A stretch of 59,853 nucleotides of DNA from Polyangia bacterium (GCA_036268875.1 DATATI010000052.1:1-59853), one strand, 5' to 3'; counted from the stretch's first letter, positions 33,164 to 44,242 are shown. Translations and numbers: made by a program. Notes: a model not told the origin generated them from the sequence alone.

Positions 33164-35227
33164 CTAGACCGTTGATTCTCCGGCCGAGCCTGTCTTCGCC
33201 GGCTCGGGCGACGGCGCGGCGGACAGATGGCTTTGATAAAGGTGGCGCAGCCGCGCATCGCCAAGCACGCGCGCGCCTTCGGCGATCACCGCGTCGATGG
33301 CGGCCAGCGGGCCGGCCAGATCAGCGGACAGCTCGGGCGCCAGGGCGTGACGAGCAAACTCGCGGGCCAAGGACTGATGGGCGCGCTTGATCTCGTGCGC
33401 GGTGGCCTGCCGCGAAACACCCAGCACTTGAAAATAGTCGCCGTCGCACACCAGGGCGTACCGCGCCAGGATGCGCGCGCGATCGATCTCGCGATCGCGC
33501 TCCCGATCCTGCGCGGCGCTGTCGGCGGACGCCCCGCTGCCTTCCCTGGTCGGAGCGGCCGCCACATTGACCTGCTCGGCGGCGCCGGCGACAGCGGTGA
33601 GGGGCGCCAACCGGCGCAGCACCAGCAGCGCCCATGCCACCGCCAGCAGCGTCGTCTCGTCGACGCCGGGAGCCGCCACCAGATCGTCCAGAGCGCGCGC
33701 GCCGTCGAACAGGCCCACTGATCGCCGTTCGTCGTCGGTGGCGGCCATCTGTTCCAGCAGCGCGGAAAGGCCCGTCTCCTTGACCACCCGCAAGACCGCC
33801 GCCCCGCCGCCCAGGCGGGCGCGCAACCGAGCGGCGCCGTACTTGCGACGGATGCCTTCCAAGATCAGCGCCGCCGGGTGTTCGGTCAGCAACACAGTCT
33901 CTTCTTTTTCCGGGCGATCGGGGCTCATCACCCACTCGCCGGATTCCCAGGCGAAAAGCGAATAGATGATCTCTTCGAAATGCCGCCGCACCAGCGGCCC
34001 CAGCTCGCCCGCCTTGATGAAGCCGCTCTCCACCAGCACCACGCCAAGGCGGCGGCCGGTGGCGATCAAGATCTCCACGCTCCTCGCCTGCTGTTCGGAC
34101 GTCAGCCGGCCCTGGCGCACCAGCATGTCGCCCATGCGATCCGCCGGCAGGTTGGATCCGGCCAGGATGGGCGCCCCGCGTTCGAAGACGATGGCCTTCT
34201 CGACGCCGTCGCGCTTGAAAGTCAGCCATCCGGTCAATCGTTCGGCAAAACATCGCCCCAGCAACCAGGCGACATCGCGCCTGGCCAGATCGCCGTTTTC
34301 CAGCGGCGCGGCCCCGCCGGCGGCGGGCGAACGACCGTCGGACGGCGCGCCGCCCGAATCGGCGCTGGCCATGCGCGCCACCACGTCGCGCGGGACCTCC
34401 AAGGTTTTTTGGCTGCTCTCGTCGCGCAGCTCGTTCAACGCGAGATCGCCGGCGGCGCTGTCTTCGGAGACGGCCTTCCCCGCCGGCGCCAACGCCGCCA
34501 CCTCGGCGGTGGCGTGGCGCGGACGGCCCACCGGCGTCCCCAAGCGCTCGCGCTGGCCGACGTGGCGGATGGCCTCACGAATGTCGGCGTCCAGCGCGGC
34601 GTCGATGCTCTCGTCCAGGTTCATCAGGAACGGATCGCTTCCGCCGCCGGAAGCGCCCGGCGAGCGGGGCGCCGGCGTCGGCTCGCTCTGCGCCACCAGC
34701 GGCTTGAGGTTGGGCGGCGTCTTCAAGCCGTGCGGTCCGCTCTTGGGCGTGCGGCCACCGCCGGATTCGCGCGCGCCGTCGCTGCCGCTGTCGCTGCCCC
34801 GCTCCGGCACCCCCTCGCCGCTGCCGCCAGTCGCCGCGATCGGGCCACTGCCGTCGGTGCCGCCCGCCGGGCCGCCCTCCGGGGAAGGGCCCAGCAGCGA
34901 TCGCGCTTCGGCGATCAGATCGTCGGGCGACACCGGCCGCATGAAAAATCCGTCGGCCAGCCCCTTGAACCGAGCCTCATCGGCAGCGTCACCCACCAAG
35001 AAAATGGGAACCCGCCCGCGTGGCACCGCCCGCACCTTGCCCAGCGCCACCGTGGGATCCGGGCTCACGATCTTCGGCGCCATCACGATCAGATCCGGCC
35101 GCGCCGACGAGATCCAACCCGACAAGCTTTCGCCCGGTTCGACCGCCACCGTCTCGAACCCCGCCGACACCGCCGCCTTGCGCAGACGATCCGCTTCATA
35201 AGGTCCGGCGATGATCAGCAGCTTCAT
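33164..35227 (-). CDS. Pseudo-receiver/PATAN (DUF4388)/degenerate J-domain protein
   Basis: A 687-residue protein with three parts. Residues 1-112 fold like a response-regulator receiver, but the phosphoacceptor Asp is lost (DLIVMAPK has Ala where Asp belongs) and the conserved Lys is Arg (FMRPVSPDDL). Residues 113-300 are low-complexity Gly/Ser/Pro. Residues about 310-470 are a DUF4388/PATAN domain (FAERLTGWLTFKRDGVEKAI, LPADRMGDMLVRQGRLT, LFAWESGEWVM). Residues about 600-675 are J-domain-like (YFQVLGVSRQATAHEIKRAH) without the HPD motif. In myxobacteria such proteins often control motility or development; the role here is unknown. It occupies the def position between priA and fmt. Confidence 0.8.
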   Translation of the reverse strand: MKLLIIAGPYEADRLRKAAVSAGFETVAVEPGESLSGWISSARPDLIVMAPKIVSPDPTVALGKVRAVPRGRVPIFLVGDAADEARFKGLADGFFMRPVSPDDLIAEARSLLGPSPEGGPAGGTDGSGPIAATGGSGEGVPERGSDSGSDGARESGGGRTPKSGPHGLKTPPNLKPLVAQSEPTPAPRSPGASGGGSDPFLMNLDESIDAALDADIREAIRHVGQRERLGTPVGRPRHATAEVAALAPAGKAVSEDSAAGDLALNELRDESSQKTLEVPRDVVARMASADSGGAPSDGRSPAAGGAAPLENGDLARRDVAWLLGRCFAERLTGWLTFKRDGVEKAIVFERGAPILAGSNLPADRMGDMLVRQGRLTSEQQARSVEILIATGRRLGVVLVESGFIKAGELGPLVRRHFEEIIYSLFAWESGEWVMSPDRPEKEETVLLTEHPAALILEGIRRKYGAARLRARLGGGAAVLRVVKETGLSALLEQMAATDDERRSVGLFDGARALDDLVAAPGVDETTLLAVAWALLVLRRLAPLTAVAGAAEQVNVAAAPTREGSGASADSAAQDRERDREIDRARILARYALVCDGDYFQVLGVSRQATAHEIKRAHQSLAREFARHALAPELSADLAGPLAAIDAVIAEGARVLGDARLRHLYQSHLSAAPSPEPAKTGSAGESTV

Positions 35228-35278
35228 CCGCGCGAAAGACTAACACGGACCCCCGCGCCGGCCTCCTGCGCCGCCGCG

Positions 35279-37786
<2,508 letters not shown>

Positions 37787-37801
37787 CGCGAACGAAGACT
37801 G

Positions 37802-38707
37802 TCAGCCGCGCCCCAGCTCGTCGAGCAGGCGCTGCGTCCCCGCCCGCACCTCGGCGCCGATGTCCTGGCGATGAAGGGCGTAGTACAGCACCGCCAGCAC
37901 GTACCCGGCGCGATCCCCGGCGTCGAAGCGCAAGCCTTCCATCTCCACGCCGTGCAGGCCGCGGCGCGCGCACAGCGTGGCCAGCGCGTCGGTCAGCTGG
38001 ATCTCGTCGCCCCGACCGGGCGGCGTGTTCTCCAAGATCTCGAAGATCTCCGCCGGCAACACGTAGCGGCCGATGATGGCCATGCGCGACGGCGCGGTGC
38101 CAGGCGCGGGCTTCTCGATCAACTTCGACAGCTTCCAGTCGCGCCCGCCGACGTTGCCACCCTCGACGATGCCGTAAAGGTGTTCTTGCCCGGCCGGCAC
38201 CTCTTTCAAGCCGATCACCCCGGTGCCGCGGCGTTCGTACACGTTCACAAGCTGCTTGATACCGGGCGGCTGCGCTTCGACCAGATCGTCGCCCAGCAGC
38301 ACCGCGAACGGTTCGTCGCCGACGGCCGCCTTCGCGCACAGCACGGCGTGGCCCAGGCCCCGCGCTTCCGGCTGGCGGACCGAACTCATCTTGGCCAGCG
38401 TCGACAGGCGGCGCACCGAGTCCAGATCGGCCTTCTTGTTTCGCCGTTCCAGCAGCGCTTCCAGGTCGCCGGCCCGATCAAAGTGATCTTCGATGGCGGA
38501 TTTTCCCCGCGAGGTGACGAAGATGATCTCTTCGATTCCACTTTGCGCGCACTCTTCGACGATCAGCTGGATGCTGGGGATGTCGACGATGGGCAGCATC
38601 TCTTTCGGGATGGCCTTGGTGGCCGGTAGGAACCGCGTTCCCAAACCCGCCACCGGCAAGACGGCTTTACGAATTTTTTTCAACGATGGCAGCGACGGCT
38701 GGGACAT
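37802..38707 (-). CDS. galU: UTP-glucose-1-phosphate uridylyltransferase
   Basis: A 301-residue nucleotidyltransferase making UDP-glucose for surface polysaccharide and trehalose pathways. ATG at 38707 lies behind GAAGAGGAG; an upstream in-frame start would run into the FlhB-like gene. The core is intact: AVLPVAGLGTRFLPATKAIPKE, the QLIVEE helix, LGHAVLCAKAAVG, FAVLLGDDLV and EKPAPGTAPSRMAIIGRYVL. It begins 10 bases after the stop of the truncated FlhB/SctU gene. Confidence 0.95.
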   Translation of the reverse strand: MSQPSLPSLKKIRKAVLPVAGLGTRFLPATKAIPKEMLPIVDIPSIQLIVEECAQSGIEEIIFVTSRGKSAIEDHFDRAGDLEALLERRNKKADLDSVRRLSTLAKMSSVRQPEARGLGHAVLCAKAAVGDEPFAVLLGDDLVEAQPPGIKQLVNVYERRGTGVIGLKEVPAGQEHLYGIVEGGNVGGRDWKLSKLIEKPAPGTAPSRMAIIGRYVLPAEIFEILENTPPGRGDEIQLTDALATLCARRGLHGVEMEGLRFDAGDRAGYVLAVLYYALHRQDIGAEVRAGTQRLLDELGRG

Positions 38708-38717
38708 GAACTCCTCT

Positions 38718-39494
38718 TCAGGGCGGCAGTATATCAGCCGAAGTGACCGCGCCATCGCCGAGCGCGCGGTGCAGGTCGCGCCGCCGGGCCCGGTGCCGCG
38801 GGTCGCCTTCGCTTTCGCGGCGCTGGCGCTCGACCTCCTCGCGGGTCATGCGCAGGCGGCGGCGATGGCCCAGCCATTCGACGCCGTAGTCGATCGCCCC
38901 CAATCCCAGCAACACCAAAACCAGGCGCAGGCCCAGGCGCGCGGCCAGCACGCCCAACGCCGCCGCCACCCGCACCGGCGGCGCCCCGGTCAGGCCCACC
39001 AGCGACGGGAGCAGCGGCCGCAGCGTCGTCCAGGCCACCGCCGTCAACAGGGCGAGCTTGCCCAGCGCCAGCAGCGCCGCCGACAGCGCTCGGCCGCGCC
39101 CGTCGCCCGTGCGGGGCCAGCCAAGGCGCGGCGATACGATCACCGCGCGGGTCTGCCAAAATCCAACGGCCAGCGCGCCCACTATCGCTGCGCCCAGGAT
39201 CGGCGCCAGCGCCCACCCACCAGCGGTCAGCCCGGCACGCAAAGCGCCTCCAGGCGCCGCCGACGGGCCATTCACGCTGACCGCCTGCGCCCACTGGGAG
39301 GCGCAAAATCGCAGCGCTCCCTGCCACAGCGACGGTCCCACCAGCGCTAACGTCAACGCCGCGCTGGCCGACGCAGCGGCGCCGATCAGCGGTCGACTGA
39401 CCGCCAGTTCGCCGAGCCGGCGCGCCTCGGCCAATCGTTGTGGCGTCGGCTCTAACGTGGGTTCACCCCGCGCTGAGGAACCGCTGCCAGCCAT
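38718..39494 (-). CDS. FlhB/SctU-family export switch protein, truncated before NPTH
   Basis: A 258-residue inner-membrane protein. TPQRLAEARRLGELAVSR is the FlhB/SctU N-terminal block; four hydrophobic segments follow; LRMTREEVERQRRESEGDPRHRARRRDL is the linker helix. Here the blocks are RMTREEVERQRRESEGDP and RARRRDL. In all canonical members (about 350-380 residues) the next element is the autocleaving NPTH loop and a cytoplasmic specificity domain. This protein ends ADILPP-stop exactly where ADVVVTNPTH should stand, and galU follows 10 bases later, so no continuation exists in any frame. It is the last gate component of the cluster. Confidence 0.8.
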   Translation of the reverse strand: MAGSGSSARGEPTLEPTPQRLAEARRLGELAVSRPLIGAAASASAALTLALVGPSLWQGALRFCASQWAQAVSVNGPSAAPGGALRAGLTAGGWALAPILGAAIVGALAVGFWQTRAVIVSPRLGWPRTGDGRGRALSAALLALGKLALLTAVAWTTLRPLLPSLVGLTGAPPVRVAAALGVLAARLGLRLVLVLLGLGAIDYGVEWLGHRRRLRMTREEVERQRRESEGDPRHRARRRDLHRALGDGAVTSADILPP

Positions 39495-39508
39495 GATGAC
39501 GCCCGCCC

Positions 39509-40261
39509 CTACTTCGCCGGCGGCGTCTTCGCGGCGGCGGCGCTGCTCATCGCCTTGGCGGTGTTGGTCATCTGGCCCATGAAGACCTGCTGATCGAACG
39601 GCTTGACGGGCGTGGTGATGACCGACGCCGCGCTTTTTCCGTGGGACTGCAGCTCGAAGCTGATGGCGGCGGGCGCGGCCGTTCCGCCCGGCGGGCCCAT
39701 GGTCTGCTGTCCCTGGATCTTCACCAACCCGAACGGCGGCACGTCGCCGCTGATCCAGAACTCCAGCGGATCGCCCTTGGCCGTCTTCTGGCGATAGTGC
39801 TTGGCCTTGAAGGTGCCGCCGGCGACAGTGACCATCTCGTCATTGACGAACGATTTGGGATCCGGTTTTTCGAACTGTTTGTGCTGCGCGGTTTCAGGCG
39901 GCATTTCCATTGGATCGTTCGGGCCCATCTGCATGACCAGCTTCTTCACCGCGCCCGCCTTCGAGGTGTCGGCGTCGACGGTGGTCTGCAGAGTCATCTT
40001 GCCACCCGCCGCCGCCAGCACGCCGCCGTCCACGGTCATCTCCAGCGTGACCAGATTTTTGGCCCGCGCCACCAGCGCCATGCGCGTGGTCATGGTCGGC
40101 AGCGCGGCGATGCCGATCTTGTATTCGGCCCACGAGCCAACCGGCGCCTTGTGCAGATCCAGCGCCGCCGGCATGGGCGGCCCGTCGGTCAGTTGCGCCC
40201 ATAACGCCGGCGACACCGCCAACAACAGCGCCAGCACACCTGCGAAAAGCAGTCGCCTCAT
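39509..40261 (-). CDS. Exported hypothetical protein in the export-gate operon
   Basis: A 250-residue protein; ATG at 40261 opens a clear signal peptide (RRLLFAGVLALLLAVSPALWA). The mature part has LHKAPVGSWAEYKIGIAALP, several Met/Lys-rich strands, KHYRQKTAKGDPLEFWISGDVPPFGLVKI and an Ala-rich tail with MGQMTNTAKAMSS. No Cys. The layout resembles a lipid- or OM-facing beta protein (a DUF-type fold with LEFWIS...GLVKI as seen in LolA-like or DUF3108-like proteins), but I cannot place it. It starts 20 bases after the preceding outer-membrane gene, and 14 bases separate it from the FlhB-like gene. Confidence 0.6.
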   Translation of the reverse strand: MRRLLFAGVLALLLAVSPALWAQLTDGPPMPAALDLHKAPVGSWAEYKIGIAALPTMTTRMALVARAKNLVTLEMTVDGGVLAAAGGKMTLQTTVDADTSKAGAVKKLVMQMGPNDPMEMPPETAQHKQFEKPDPKSFVNDEMVTVAGGTFKAKHYRQKTAKGDPLEFWISGDVPPFGLVKIQGQQTMGPPGGTAAPAAISFELQSHGKSAASVITTPVKPFDQQVFMGQMTNTAKAMSSAAAAKTPPAK

Positions 40262-40281
40262 GGCGCCGCAGTGTAAGCGAT

Positions 40282-41265
40282 CTAGAACCCGACGCCGAGC
40301 TTCAGCGACCAGGTGTCGACGTAGACGCTGGCGAACGACAGGCCCTTGGTGAAACCGTTCACCGGGTGCAGGTATCCGAGCGCGACGCTGAGGCACGCAT
40401 ACTTGGCCATGAAGATCTCGGTCCCCACGTCGACGCCGTACTGCCAGTAAGCGGTGGGAACCGAGCTGCCGAATTGCATCCGCCGCAGGTAGCCGCCGCC
40501 GGCGAAGGCCTCGGCGAACGGGGTGAAGATGTTGCCGGGGATCTGCGCGCCCAGCGACGAGGATTCCGCGATGAAGTAATCGCCGCCGCCCATCAGCTTG
40601 CCGCTCTCGGCGCCGTATTGGGTGGACAGGCCGAAGCGCACGAACGACGACACCGGGTACAAATCCAGCGAGATCACGTCGAACGGTTCGGAGGCGGCGA
40701 CACCGGTGGTCGACGCTGGATCGCTGGCGCCGATGCGAACGAAGGAAAAGCGCCGATAGCTCAGCTTCAAGCGCGGCACGTAGGTGGCCGACGAATCGTC
40801 GTGCGCGCCCGGTTGCATCTTGCGCGTGACGGCATCCTCGCCGATGGGACCGGAAAGCGGCGCGACCGCCGATGGCGACGACGAAGGCGCCGCCGCCAGG
40901 GCCGGTGTGCCGAGCGGTTTGCCGGCGTCCACCGGCAGCGAAGTTTCAGAGGCCGCCGGCAGAGCTGCGATCGGCGCGGCCGAAGCCGCCGGCGGCGGCG
41001 GGTTCGTCTGGGTCGCCTGCCTTGGCAGCGGCGTGACCGGCGACGCCGCGCTGGCCGCGGGCGCCGCGATCGCCGTCCGGGTCTTCAGCCGGCGGGCCAC
41101 TTTTGGATCGTCGATTTCCGATGAAGAAGGCGCGCCCGCCAGCACGGGCAGCGCGGCGCCGTTGGCCGCGCCGTCGGGATTCGCCGCGCGCGCCGGACCG
41201 GCGACAGACCACACGGCCAGCGCGCCAACTGTCGCTGCCCAGCGCCAGCTCGGCACGACAGTCAC
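40282..41265 (-). CDS. Predicted outer-membrane beta-barrel protein in the export-gate operon
   Basis: A 327-residue protein with a GTG start in a GTGA overlap with the preceding lipoprotein gene. Signal peptide (about residues 8-27, ending in GPARAA), then a long Ala/Pro/Ser-rich linker to about residue 160. The rest is strand-rich with aromatic residues (LKLSYRRFSFVRIG, FVRFGLSTQYGAES, GGGYLRRMQFGSS, YWQYGVDVGTEIFMA) and closes WSLKLGVGF, ending in Phe as outer-membrane barrels do. Not a secretin: no KH or secretin signature is seen. Coupled expression with lipoprotein and gate genes suggests an envelope partner of the gate. Confidence 0.65.
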   Translation of the reverse strand: MTVVPSWRWAATVGALAVWSVAGPARAANPDGAANGAALPVLAGAPSSSEIDDPKVARRLKTRTAIAAPAASAASPVTPLPRQATQTNPPPPAASAAPIAALPAASETSLPVDAGKPLGTPALAAAPSSSPSAVAPLSGPIGEDAVTRKMQPGAHDDSSATYVPRLKLSYRRFSFVRIGASDPASTTGVAASEPFDVISLDLYPVSSFVRFGLSTQYGAESGKLMGGGDYFIAESSSLGAQIPGNIFTPFAEAFAGGGYLRRMQFGSSVPTAYWQYGVDVGTEIFMAKYACLSVALGYLHPVNGFTKGLSFASVYVDTWSLKLGVGF

Positions 41266-41867
41266 TTGCCGCCGGCCACCGGCGCGCGGAAGCTGGCGAT
41301 CATCTGCGTGACCATGTTGTCGGCGACCAGCGGGACCGCCGCCGAAAAATGCATGCGGAAGCTGAGGCCCGCCGCGATGTTGATGTACGCATCGCGATGA
41401 TAGACGGAGGCGGTCTCTTGCCAGCTCATCTCCACGCCGGTCGAACCCGACTCGGACGCCACCGTCGTCGGGCCGCTGCTGGACTCGACCGGCGTGCGGC
41501 TGGGCGCGTCCGCTTGCAGCGCCGATGCGGCGTCGGTGTTCTGGCGGTAAATGTGCAGGCTGTAGGTCGCGTCGCTCTCCGACGGCAGCAACGTGACGAT
41601 CTTCGACGGAACCACGAAGATGGTCTCTGCCTGCGAGATCGTCTCGCGCCAGGGTGGTTCAAGCAGGTTGAACTGATACTCGCTGCTCGGGCTTTCATAC
41701 AGCACAGTGCCGGGGAACGAGGCGCTGCCGGCGTCGACGCCACCACAGCCGAGCGACACGGTCCCCAGGACCGCGCCCAGGGCGACGATGAATCGGCGGC
41801 GCGCTGACCGACAACCTTTCGAAACGACGGCTGCGATCAGCCCACACATGGGGCGAAGCCTCAACAT
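41262..41867 (-). CDS. Lipoprotein in the export-gate operon
   Basis: A 201-residue protein. ATG at 41867 has CTGGAG upstream. A hydrophobic stretch ends in the lipobox VSLGC (C41), preceded by a basic segment SARRRF. The mature part is soluble and rich in Ser/Glu (YESPSSEYQFNLLEPPWR, IFVVPSKIVTLLPSES, SVYHRDAYINIAAGLSFRMHF). The C-terminal VTQMIASF helix closes it. No family name recognised. Its TGA overlaps the GTG of the outer-membrane gene (41262-41265). It is 107 bases downstream of fliR. Confidence 0.65.
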   Translation of the reverse strand: MLRLRPMCGLIAAVVSKGCRSARRRFIVALGAVLGTVSLGCGGVDAGSASFPGTVLYESPSSEYQFNLLEPPWRETISQAETIFVVPSKIVTLLPSESDATYSLHIYRQNTDAASALQADAPSRTPVESSSGPTTVASESGSTGVEMSWQETASVYHRDAYINIAAGLSFRMHFSAAVPLVADNMVTQMIASFRAPVAGGK

Positions 41868-41974
41868 GCAAGCTCCAGGAGATGATTCTAGCACCCGAAT
41901 TTCGACAGAACCGAAACAGTGCTTGAACAATCGACGGGAAAAATTCGCCGGGACCCTTCGAAAAAATCGCGGCG

Positions 41975-42778
41975 TCAGCGGCGAAAGCTGTCGATCACGC
42001 GGTTCACAAGGTCCAGCCATCCGGCGAAACCGCTGGCGAGCGTCCCGTGCAACGCGCCCAACCCCAATAAAATCACGCCCACGCCCAGCAAAGCCTTGAC
42101 CGGCAGGCCAAGAAAATAGATCGGCAAATCTGGGGCCAGGCGCGCCAGGGCGGCCAACGCCACGTCGGCCAGAAGCATCGCCACGATCAGCGGGGCCGCC
42201 AAGCCGAGTGCCGTCGCCAGCAATTTTGCAGACGCCAGCAGCACCACCAGCGCGGCATTTTGCATTCCGGACACCGATGCATTTGAAAGACCCAAAGGAA
42301 CTGCCGCGTAACTGTTCATCAGCGCCGCGATCACCCGAGAAAGACCGCCAATTTCCAGAAAGATGACTGTGGCCAGCAACAAGTAAAGTGTTCCCAACGG
42401 ACTTGGCGCGCCGCCATCCGAGGCGGGGATCAAGATCGCGGCCGCGTTGGCGCCGCGCAAGCCGTCGCCCAGCTGGCCCGCCACCTCGGCGGCGTGAAAA
42501 GCCAGCGACGCCACGAAACCAACCGCGACGCCCACGGCCAGTTCACGTCCGACGATCAAGATCCACAACAGCGGCGAGGCCCGGTCCAGACCTGCGCCGC
42601 CGTATGCCGCGGCGACCAATGGCCAGGCCAACGCCGCGAGCAGCGCGCCCAAAGCCAAGCGAATGCTCAGGGGAACATGGCGGCCGCCAAACGCCGGCAG
42701 CATGATCGCCAGCGGAATCACGCGCGCCCCACCCACCAACATGATGTTGGACATTCGAAGAAGAGCATCTTGCGCCAC
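41975..42778 (-). CDS. fliR: Export-gate protein FliR/SctT
   Basis: A 267-residue polytopic protein with GTG start at 42778 and six or more hydrophobic helices. Family marks are the N-terminal RVIPLAIMLPAFGGRHVP, the central LAFHAAEVAGQLGDGLRGANAAAILIPASDG, and SPLGTLYLLLATVIFL, which match FliR/SctT (VAGxxIDxxxG...P). It is part of the FliP5-FliQ4-FliR1 (SctR-S-T) pore of flagellar and injectisome export. The ending LDLVNRVIDSFRR lacks the FlhB-fusion seen in some species. Start is 9 bases after the FliQ stop. Confidence 0.85.
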   Translation of the reverse strand: MAQDALLRMSNIMLVGGARVIPLAIMLPAFGGRHVPLSIRLALGALLAALAWPLVAAAYGGAGLDRASPLLWILIVGRELAVGVAVGFVASLAFHAAEVAGQLGDGLRGANAAAILIPASDGGAPSPLGTLYLLLATVIFLEIGGLSRVIAALMNSYAAVPLGLSNASVSGMQNAALVVLLASAKLLATALGLAAPLIVAMLLADVALAALARLAPDLPIYFLGLPVKALLGVGVILLGLGALHGTLASGFAGWLDLVNRVIDSFRR

Positions 42779-42787
42779 GCTGGTTCC

Positions 42788-43063
42788 TCAGCGCACGGTG
42801 GGCACCGCCAAGAGCAGCGCGTGCGTGAAACGCACCAGCTGCGCACCCAGCAATGGTCCAGTGGCGAGCAGAACCAGCATGACGATCACCAGCTTCGGCA
42901 CGAAGGCCAGCGTCTGATCGTGCACCTGGGTGGCCGCCTGGACGATCCCCGCCACGATGCCGATGGCCAGGCTGGCCAGCAGCGGCGGCGCAGACAGCAC
43001 CAGCACCAGCAGCAGGCCCTCGCGCACCACCCGCATGATCAGGTCGGCGCTGGGCCCACTCAC
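42788..43063 (-). CDS. fliQ: Export-gate protein FliQ/SctS
   Basis: A 91-residue protein with two hydrophobic helices and the family centre AIGIVAGIVQAATQVHDQTLAFVPK, here quoted as GIVQAATQVHDQTL and AFVPK. FliQ subunits wrap around the FliP-FliR pore in the export gate. The LVLVLSAPPLLASL first helix is closer to the injectisome (SctS) style than to classic FliQ, judged by eye. GTG start inside a GTGA overlap with fliP. Confidence 0.9.
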   Translation of the reverse strand: MSGPSADLIMRVVREGLLLVLVLSAPPLLASLAIGIVAGIVQAATQVHDQTLAFVPKLVIVMLVLLATGPLLGAQLVRFTHALLLAVPTVR

Positions 43064-43815
43064 AGGTAGCTCTCGATGAGGCCGCGCACCACCAGGTGCC
43101 AGCCGTCGGCCAGAACGAAGAGCAACAGCTTGAACGGCAGTGAAACCGTCGGCGGCGACAGCATGTGCATGCCCAGCGCCAGCAACAAATTCGCGATGAC
43201 GAGATCGATGATCAGGAATGGAACGAACAACAGGAAACCGATCTCGAAGGCCCGCCGCAGCTCGGACACCACGAACGCCGGCGCCACCACCATCAGGTCT
43301 TGCTCGGAGATCCCGGCGCGCTCGTCGGGCGCGCGCATCTTCAGCGCCAGGTCGTAGAACATCGTCCGGTCGCGGCGATCACCGTGCTTGAGCAGAAAAT
43401 CGCGCAGCGGTTCTTTTGCTCGGTCGCCGGCGGTGACCAGCGCCTGGACAGTCTGGCCGCTCAGCAGATCAGCGCCGGCACCCAGGTTCAACACCGGCTC
43501 GACGGCGCGGTAGATGCGCTCGCCGGTGGGGGCCATCACGAACAGCGTCAGCAATATTGCCAGCCCGGTCAGCACCTGGGTGGGCGGAACCTGCGCGGCG
43601 CCGATCGCGCTGCGCAGGATCGACAGCACCACCGACACCCGCACAAAACAGGTCAGCATCAAAAGCGCGAACGGAATCAGCGACAGCGCCGCCATGGCGG
43701 CGATCAGCACCAACGGCCGCGAGGCGAGCGCCTCGGTCTTCGACGAAGCGGCGAAGGCGGCCCGTGACAACACGGTGCCGAAGATGGCCCCGCCGACGAT
43801 CACCGCCCGCTTCAC
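43060..43815 (-). CDS. fliP: Export-gate protein FliP/SctR
   Basis: A 251-residue protein. A hydrophobic signal (VIVGGAIFGTVLSRAAFA) starts it, as in FliP. Core features: FVRVSVVLSILRSAIGAAQVPP, LLTLFVMAPT, VVAPAFVVSELRRAFEIGFL, LFVPFLIIDLVIANLLLALG and SLPFKLLLFVLADGWHLV. The signal peptide is a FliP trait, while LLALGMHMLSPP and the short GLIESYL end recall SctR, so it sits between flagellar and injectisome types. GTG start overlapping the FliO stop (GTGA). The central pore component of the gate. Confidence 0.9.
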   Translation of the reverse strand: MKRAVIVGGAIFGTVLSRAAFAASSKTEALASRPLVLIAAMAALSLIPFALLMLTCFVRVSVVLSILRSAIGAAQVPPTQVLTGLAILLTLFVMAPTGERIYRAVEPVLNLGAGADLLSGQTVQALVTAGDRAKEPLRDFLLKHGDRRDRTMFYDLALKMRAPDERAGISEQDLMVVAPAFVVSELRRAFEIGFLLFVPFLIIDLVIANLLLALGMHMLSPPTVSLPFKLLLFVLADGWHLVVRGLIESYL

Positions 43816-44177
43816 GGGCGCGGATCCGCCGGCGGTCGATGAAAGACGCGCCCCAGAATCTCCGCCACGCCCGACGGCGAAGGCGGCTCAGCGGCGATCG
43901 CCTTGGCCTTGTCGCTGTCGACCTCGGCCAGCAGCGACATCGGTCCGTCGCCGACGCCGACCAGGAAGCAGCGCCCCGCCGCTTCGATCAGATACACCGC
44001 GCGCCGCGGCTCCAGCGGGCATCGGGCCAGCACGCGCACCGCGCCGCTGGGCCGCCCGACGCCGCGCCCGGCGAGAAACCGCAGCGCCAGCCAGGCCACC
44101 AGGCACACCACGCCCAGTGACACGAACGACAGCGCGATGCCATCCCACCCAAACGAAGGCAGCGCCGTCTCGCCCAT
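43812..44177 (-). CDS. fliO: FliO-like export-gate assembly protein
   Basis: A 121-residue protein with one membrane helix (SFVSLGVVCLVAWLALRFLAG) followed by a small cytoplasmic domain of FliO type: VRVLARCPLEPRRAVYLIEAAG, then CFLVGVGDGPMSLLAEV. Quoted as RVLARCPLEPRRAVYLIE and FLVGVGDG. FliO helps FliP assembly in flagella and is normally absent from injectisomes, so its presence here argues for a flagellar-type origin of the gate. First gene of the run; GTGA overlap with fliP follows. Confidence 0.8.
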   Translation of the reverse strand: MGETALPSFGWDGIALSFVSLGVVCLVAWLALRFLAGRGVGRPSGAVRVLARCPLEPRRAVYLIEAAGRCFLVGVGDGPMSLLAEVDSDKAKAIAAEPPSPSGVAEILGRVFHRPPADPRP

Positions 44178-44242
44178 ACCCGGCGTTATACGCCAGGCCG
44201 GCCGACCACTGTCAACCGCGCGGCGACGCCCGCGGCCGGCGC

